Positions 5,201 to 8,466 of a DNA stretch of 8,466 bases are shown piece by piece (the first letter of the stretch is position 1; each line of letters opens with the position of its first letter). Where the stretch lies: the NCBI GenBank assembly GCA_020438915.1, contig JAGQTR010000059.1, forward strand, positions 1-8,466, read 5' to 3'. A model generated the notes under the pieces. The model saw only the letters and a program-made list of their open reading frames with translations, ran no database searches and was not told the origin of the DNA. The position numbers and the translations under genes were made by a program. Source of the stretch: Mycobacterium sp. GTDB lineage: Bacteria; Actinomycetota; Actinomycetes; Mycobacteriales; Mycobacteriaceae.

Positions 5201-6073
5201 TCAGGCCGGGACGAACTCGACTCCGGTCAACGCTACGGCGTCCTCGCGCTCGGGTGCGGTCACCACGGCGCTGAAGCCGGCCTGAGGGTCTGCGTGCTTC
5301 CAGACGCTCACCTGCAGCGACTCACCGGGAAACACCACGCCCGCCATCCGTGCGCCGTAGGACCGAAGCCTGCTGACATCCCCGTCCAGCAGGTGGTCCA
5401 CCAATGCCTTGCACGTCATGCCGTAGGTACACAACCCGTGCAGGATCGGACGTGGAAAACCGGCTGCGGCAGCGAAATCCGGATCAGAGTGCAGCGGATT
5501 ACGATCCCCGCACATTCGGTAGAGCAACGCCTGCGATGGCGATGTCGGCACCGACAGCTGCAGATCGGGGGCACGATCCGGGGCCGCCGACGACGACCCC
5601 GACGGACCACGGTCGCCACCGAAGCCGCCCTCGCCGCGCGCGAAGATGGACCGTTTCTGCGTCCATAACAGCGTGCCGTCCGGATCGTTCACCGTTGTCT
5701 CCGACCAGATCACCGCGGCCTTACCCTTATCCCAGATCTCGGTGAATCGGGTGACCGCGATGCCAGTGCCCGACGGCGGAATAGGCGCAGGCACCGTCAC
5801 CGCCTCGCTGGCGTGCAGCACCTTGCTCAGCTCGATGTCGATGCCGGGAAACCGCACAGACGGGGCTTCGGTCATGTGAAAGCTCTGCGCGACATTGCCG
5901 AAGGTGGGCAGCACCTGCGGGGTGGCGTCGGCGAGGTAACGCAGCTCACCCTTGTCCATCGGGTCGCCACCGGCACCCAGGCCGAGGTGGTAGAGCTGGA
6001 TGTCACTGCTGGTCCACGAGAATTCGACAGGATCGAGTTCGGCACCGATGGCTTCATCGAGGTTGATGGGCAC
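5201..6073 (-). CDS. chsH3: MaoC-like (R)-specific enoyl-CoA hydratase of steroid side-chain degradation, ChsH3/Rv3538-like
   Basis: This 290-residue protein has the double hot-dog layout of type 2 enoyl-CoA hydratases. The C-terminal half carries the hydratase-2 motif YRMCGDRNPLH (185-195) with catalytic Asp190 and His195. It continues into HSDPDFAAAAGFPRPILHGL, the CoA/substrate loop. The N-terminal half is the degenerate hot-dog repeat, as in MFE-2-type enzymes. The sequence strongly resembles what I remember of M. tuberculosis Rv3538. That protein was described as ChsH3, which hydrates a 22-ene steroid C24-CoA intermediate in cholesterol side-chain beta-oxidation; it is also annotated as an Hsd4B-type hydratase. 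The start is GTG 6073, with GGGAG (6084-6080) 6 nt upstream inside the end of kstD. Only 3 bp separate it from the kstD stop, so the two genes form one operon and should share KstR control. Confidence 0.88.
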   Translation of the reverse strand: MPINLDEAIGAELDPVEFSWTSSDIQLYHLGLGAGGDPMDKGELRYLADATPQVLPTFGNVAQSFHMTEAPSVRFPGIDIELSKVLHASEAVTVPAPIPPSGTGIAVTRFTEIWDKGKAAVIWSETTVNDPDGTLLWTQKRSIFARGEGGFGGDRGPSGSSSAAPDRAPDLQLSVPTSPSQALLYRMCGDRNPLHSDPDFAAAAGFPRPILHGLCTYGMTCKALVDHLLDGDVSRLRSYGARMAGVVFPGESLQVSVWKHADPQAGFSAVVTAPEREDAVALTGVEFVPA

Positions 6074-6076
6074 GAC

Positions 6077-7768
6077 TCACTCCCGTCCGGCAAGGTGCAG
6101 GGCCGCAAGGTACCCGAAGGTCATGGCCGGGCCGATGGTGCCACCAGGTCCCGGATAGGTGTGGCCCATCACCGGCGCGCTGACGTTACCCGCAGCGTAG
6201 AGGCCTTCGATGATGGAGCCGTCGTCACGTAGTGCCCGGCCTTGGACGTCGGTGACGATGCCACCCTTGGTGCCCAGATCCCCGGGCACCATTTTGGCCG
6301 CGTAAAAGGGGCCGTGGCTGATTTCGCCGAGGTTGGGGTTCGGCTTGTTCGTCGGGTCGCCGTAGTAGCGATCATAGGCGCTTTCGCCGCGCTTGAAGTC
6401 TTCGTCGATACCCGAACGCGCAAAGCCGTTGAATCGGTCGACGGTGGCCTTGAACGTCTGGACGGGCAGGCCGATCTTCGTCGCGAGTTCCTCGAGAGTC
6501 GCGGCCGTGACGATCACCTGAGATTCCGTCCACTTCCTCGGAATGCGTTGTCCCGGTTGTAATCCGGCAAAGATATAGCGGTCACGGTACTGCTGGTCGA
6601 ACACCAGCCAGGCCGGAATGTTTTCGCCGGGACCTGGCCCCTGGCCGTACTGACCGCCGTACATGTGGTGGCATGCCTCGACATAGGGCATCGATTCGTT
6701 CATGAACCGTTTGCCCGCCATGTTGACGATGATCGATCCGGGTGAGTTCCGTTCGGAAAGCGCGAACCATGGTGCGCCGACCAGCGGCACCGTCGGCCCC
6801 CACCACGCGTCCTCCATGACATCCAGTGCTGCACCGAGCTTTTCGGCAGCCAGGATGCCATCCCCGGTGTTGGCCTTGGCGCCGACTGTCCACTCGGTGG
6901 TGATGGGTGCGCGCTGATACTTCACCCGCATCTGCTCGTTGTGCTCGAATCCGCCGCTGCCCAGGATGACGCCGCGGCGAGCCCGAATGAGTTGCGGTTC
7001 GGCAGATTCGGGGGTGTTGGCTGTCCGGACATAGATCCCCCGAACGATGCCGTCCTCGACGTGCAGTTCGGTCATTGCGGTGTTCAGCAGGACCGGCACG
7101 CCCGCCCGCTGCAATCCGATACGCAGCGGCGCGATCAAAGCGCGCCCCATGCCCACCAGGTTCTTACCGGTCGCCTGGGCCCACATGGTGCGGATGCCGA
7201 CCTTGAGGCTGCGCAGCACCCCGCGGGGGTGTCGCTTGAGCTGGTTGAGGCGCACGTAGTCCTGCTGCATGACCACGACGTTGAGCGGAACCTTGCCGTA
7301 CGGCGGTTCCAGGCCCGCGAGATCTGCGCCCAGCTTTTTGGCATTGAAGGGCTTGGGCTCCACCGAGCGGCCGCTTGCCCTGCCGCCGGGCGCCTCCGGG
7401 TAGTAGTCGGAGTAATTGGGCACCCAGCACAGCTTGAGTGGCGAGTGTTTCAACACGAAGGACAGCATCTCGGGACCGCGGTCAAGGTAGGCGTCGATCT
7501 TGGCGGCCGGCACCACGCCACCGATGATCGTGTGCAGGTACGTGCGGGCTGCTTCGGGCGTGTCGTCGACGCCATCGCGCTTGAGAACCTCGTTGTTCGG
7601 GATCCACACGCCGCCGCCCGACCGCGCGGTGGAACCGCCGTAGTGCGGAGCCTTCTCGACAACTACTGTTGACAGACCCTGCTGGGCGGCGGTGAGGGCG
7701 GCGACCATGCCGGCGGCGCCACTGCCGACCACGATGACGTCGTACTCCTGTCCACTCATGTAGAACAC
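6077..7768 (-). CDS. kstD: 3-ketosteroid delta(1)-dehydrogenase, FAD-dependent
   Basis: This protein has 563 residues counted from GTG 7768. The N-terminal FAD Rossmann motif VVGSGAAGM (13-21) and Glu38 bind the ADP-ribose part of FAD, followed by GGSTARSGGGVWIPNN (44-59). The C-terminal FAD segment ends in MGHTYPGPGGTIGPAMTFG. Tyr538 and Gly542 there match the catalytic Tyr/Gly pair (Tyr487 and Gly491) of Rhodococcus KstD1. SDYYPE (120-125) and MPYVEA contain further tyrosines expected in the active site. It introduces the C1-C2 double bond in ring A of 3-ketosteroids such as androstenedione, required before ring B opens. The closest known match is M. tuberculosis Rv3537. There is no Shine-Dalgarno before either GTG 7768 or ATG 7759. 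The operator covers the GTG, so ATG 7759 may be the real start (see findings). Confidence 0.95.
   Translation of the reverse strand: MFYMSGQEYDVIVVGSGAAGMVAALTAAQQGLSTVVVEKAPHYGGSTARSGGGVWIPNNEVLKRDGVDDTPEAARTYLHTIIGGVVPAAKIDAYLDRGPEMLSFVLKHSPLKLCWVPNYSDYYPEAPGGRASGRSVEPKPFNAKKLGADLAGLEPPYGKVPLNVVVMQQDYVRLNQLKRHPRGVLRSLKVGIRTMWAQATGKNLVGMGRALIAPLRIGLQRAGVPVLLNTAMTELHVEDGIVRGIYVRTANTPESAEPQLIRARRGVILGSGGFEHNEQMRVKYQRAPITTEWTVGAKANTGDGILAAEKLGAALDVMEDAWWGPTVPLVGAPWFALSERNSPGSIIVNMAGKRFMNESMPYVEACHHMYGGQYGQGPGPGENIPAWLVFDQQYRDRYIFAGLQPGQRIPRKWTESQVIVTAATLEELATKIGLPVQTFKATVDRFNGFARSGIDEDFKRGESAYDRYYGDPTNKPNPNLGEISHGPFYAAKMVPGDLGTKGGIVTDVQGRALRDDGSIIEGLYAAGNVSAPVMGHTYPGPGGTIGPAMTFGYLAALHLAGRE
6080..6084 (-). 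promoter_or_regulatory. Ribosome binding site GGGAG for the ChsH3-like gene
   Basis: On the minus strand GGGAG ends 6 nt before GTG 6073 and lies inside the last codons of kstD. It supports a GTG start and translation tied to kstD. Confidence 0.6.
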
Positions 7769-7774
7769 GTTATA
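7761..7774. promoter_or_regulatory. KstR-type operator in the kstD/hsaE divergent region
   Basis: The 14 bp TAGAACACGTTATA match the KstR consensus TnnAACnnGTTnnA at every specified position. KstR is the TetR-family repressor of the mycobacterial cholesterol regulon and is released by steroid-CoA intermediates. The site lies between the divergent kstD and hsaE genes, both established members of that regulon. It overlaps the possible GTG start of kstD and a minus-strand TATAAC (7774 to 7769) that could be its -10. On the plus strand TAGAAT (7773-7778) could be a -10 for hsaE, so bound KstR would block both promoters. Confidence 0.82.
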
Positions 7775-7832
7775 GAATTGCCCGGCCGACCCACAACTGT
7801 GCCGGTTGACGGAACGAGGGGACTTCAGGTAA

Positions 7833-8466
7833 ATGCTCAGCGCTCAGATGCGTGATCGGTTGGCGGGAGAGCTTGCGCGGGCCGAGCGTAGCCGGGTTCC
7901 GGTATCGCCGTTGACCGACGCGGCACCCGATATCGATGTGGTGGACGCTTATGAGATTCAGTTGATCAACATCCGGCGGCGGGTTGGCGAGGGTGCCCGG
8001 GTGATCGGTCACAAGGTCGGGTTGTCCTCGGAGGCGATGCAGAAGATGATGAACGTCGAGGAGCCCGATTACGGGCATCTGCTCGACGACATGGAAGTTT
8101 TTGAAGACCGCCCGGTGGTTTCGGCGAATTATCTGTTCCCGCGGGTGGAGGTCGAGGTCGGGTTTGTGCTGGCCGAGGATTTGCCGGGGGCGGGTTGCAC
8201 CGAGGACGACGTGCTGGCGGCCACGGCGGCGTTCGCGCCGGCGATCGAGTTGATCGACACCCGGATCACCAACTGGCAGATCAAGTTGTGCGACACGATC
8301 GCCGATAACGCCTCCTCGGCGGGCTGGGTGCTGGGGAAGGCGCGGGTGTCGCCCAAAGATATCGACATCTGCAACATCGATGCGGTGCTGACCAACAACG
8401 GTGAGGTGGTCGCCGAAGGTCGCAGTGACGCGGTGCTGGGAAATCCGGTGACCGCGGTCGCGTGGC
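7833..8466 (+). CDS. hsaE: 2-hydroxyhexa-2,4-dienoate hydratase (2-keto-4-pentenoate hydratase family), 3' end outside window
   Basis: The frame is open from ATG 7833 to the window edge, giving 211 residues of a protein usually near 260. The start MLSAQMRDRLAGELARAERS aligns with mycobacterial HsaE. The family's metal ligands are visible: Glu106 and Glu108 in PRVEVEVGFVL and Glu139 in PAIELIDTR. So are IGHKVGLSS with Lys61, EEPDYGHLL (76-84) and the DTIADNASSAGWVLG block (154-168). The enzyme adds water to the C6 dienoate made when HsaD cleaves the opened steroid A/B ring product. HsaG and HsaF then take the product to propionyl-CoA and pyruvate, and their genes are expected just to the right. 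AGGT or GAGGGG upstream could act as a weak ribosome site. An internal ATG at 7848 is less likely because the family N-terminus includes the earlier residues. Confidence 0.92.
   Translation, partial: MLSAQMRDRLAGELARAERSRVPVSPLTDAAPDIDVVDAYEIQLINIRRRVGEGARVIGHKVGLSSEAMQKMMNVEEPDYGHLLDDMEVFEDRPVVSANYLFPRVEVEVGFVLAEDLPGAGCTEDDVLAATAAFAPAIELIDTRITNWQIKLCDTIADNASSAGWVLGKARVSPKDIDICNIDAVLTNNGEVVAEGRSDAVLGNPVTAVAW

Noticed and set aside
6941..7672. 243-residue plus-strand open frame opposite kstD
   Set aside because: It is a mirror of the strongly coding kstD frame, with no recognisable domain and no promoter or ribosome site.
7806..7835. TTGACG (7806-7811) with TAAATG (7830-7835) as a promoter for hsaE from ATG 7848
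   Set aside because: The -10 match is poor and would remove five N-terminal residues that align with HsaE. The KstR-site region is the better promoter location.

Overview
The window is GC-rich, densely packed actinobacterial DNA. It most likely comes from a Mycobacterium or Mycolicibacterium. The right half carries a steroid/cholesterol-catabolism block (kstD, a ChsH3-type MaoC hydratase, hsaE) whose proteins closely resemble what I remember of the M. tuberculosis Rv3536c-Rv3538 products. A KstR-type operator sits in the divergent promoter. No database search was run; all identities rest on motif and family recognition.

Left half (1-4637): a deoxysugar or surface-glycan biosynthesis region. 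It begins with the C-terminal end of an extended-SDR NAD-dependent sugar epimerase/dehydratase. A zinc-binding NovU/TcaB9-type sugar C-methyltransferase overlaps that gene by 4 bp. An RmlC-like nucleotide-sugar epimerase follows on the minus strand, then a second, visibly degenerate member of the C-methyltransferase family on the plus strand. The region ends with a glutamate-1-semialdehyde-aminomutase-like, PLP-dependent class III aminotransferase on the minus strand. Together they could make a C-methylated and/or amino deoxysugar nucleotide. The end product is unknown, and any glycosyltransferase and nucleotidyltransferase would lie outside the window.

Middle (4638-5200): a 98-bp divergent intergenic region, then a small membrane-anchored hypothetical protein. 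Its promoter is placed exactly for leaderless transcription.

Right half (5201-8466): chsH3 and kstD form a minus-strand operon with 3 bp between genes, and hsaE is divergent and runs off the right edge. kstD makes the delta-1 double bond of ring A during steroid nucleus breakdown. ChsH3 hydrates an unsaturated side-chain CoA ester. HsaE hydrates the dienoate released after A/B-ring cleavage. The KstR-like site at 7761-7774 is placed to control both directions.

Genes are almost contiguous: convergent ends overlap by 6 and 41 bp or are 6 bp apart, and one divergent pair has only 14 bp between start codons. Apart from the chsH3-kstD pair and the first two sugar genes, strands alternate gene by gene. 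The least ordinary item is the second C-methyltransferase-like protein. It keeps the zinc fingers and C-terminal domain but has lost the recognisable SAM-binding motif and most catalytic residues. I saw no tRNA, rRNA, CRISPR array, transposase or IS end.
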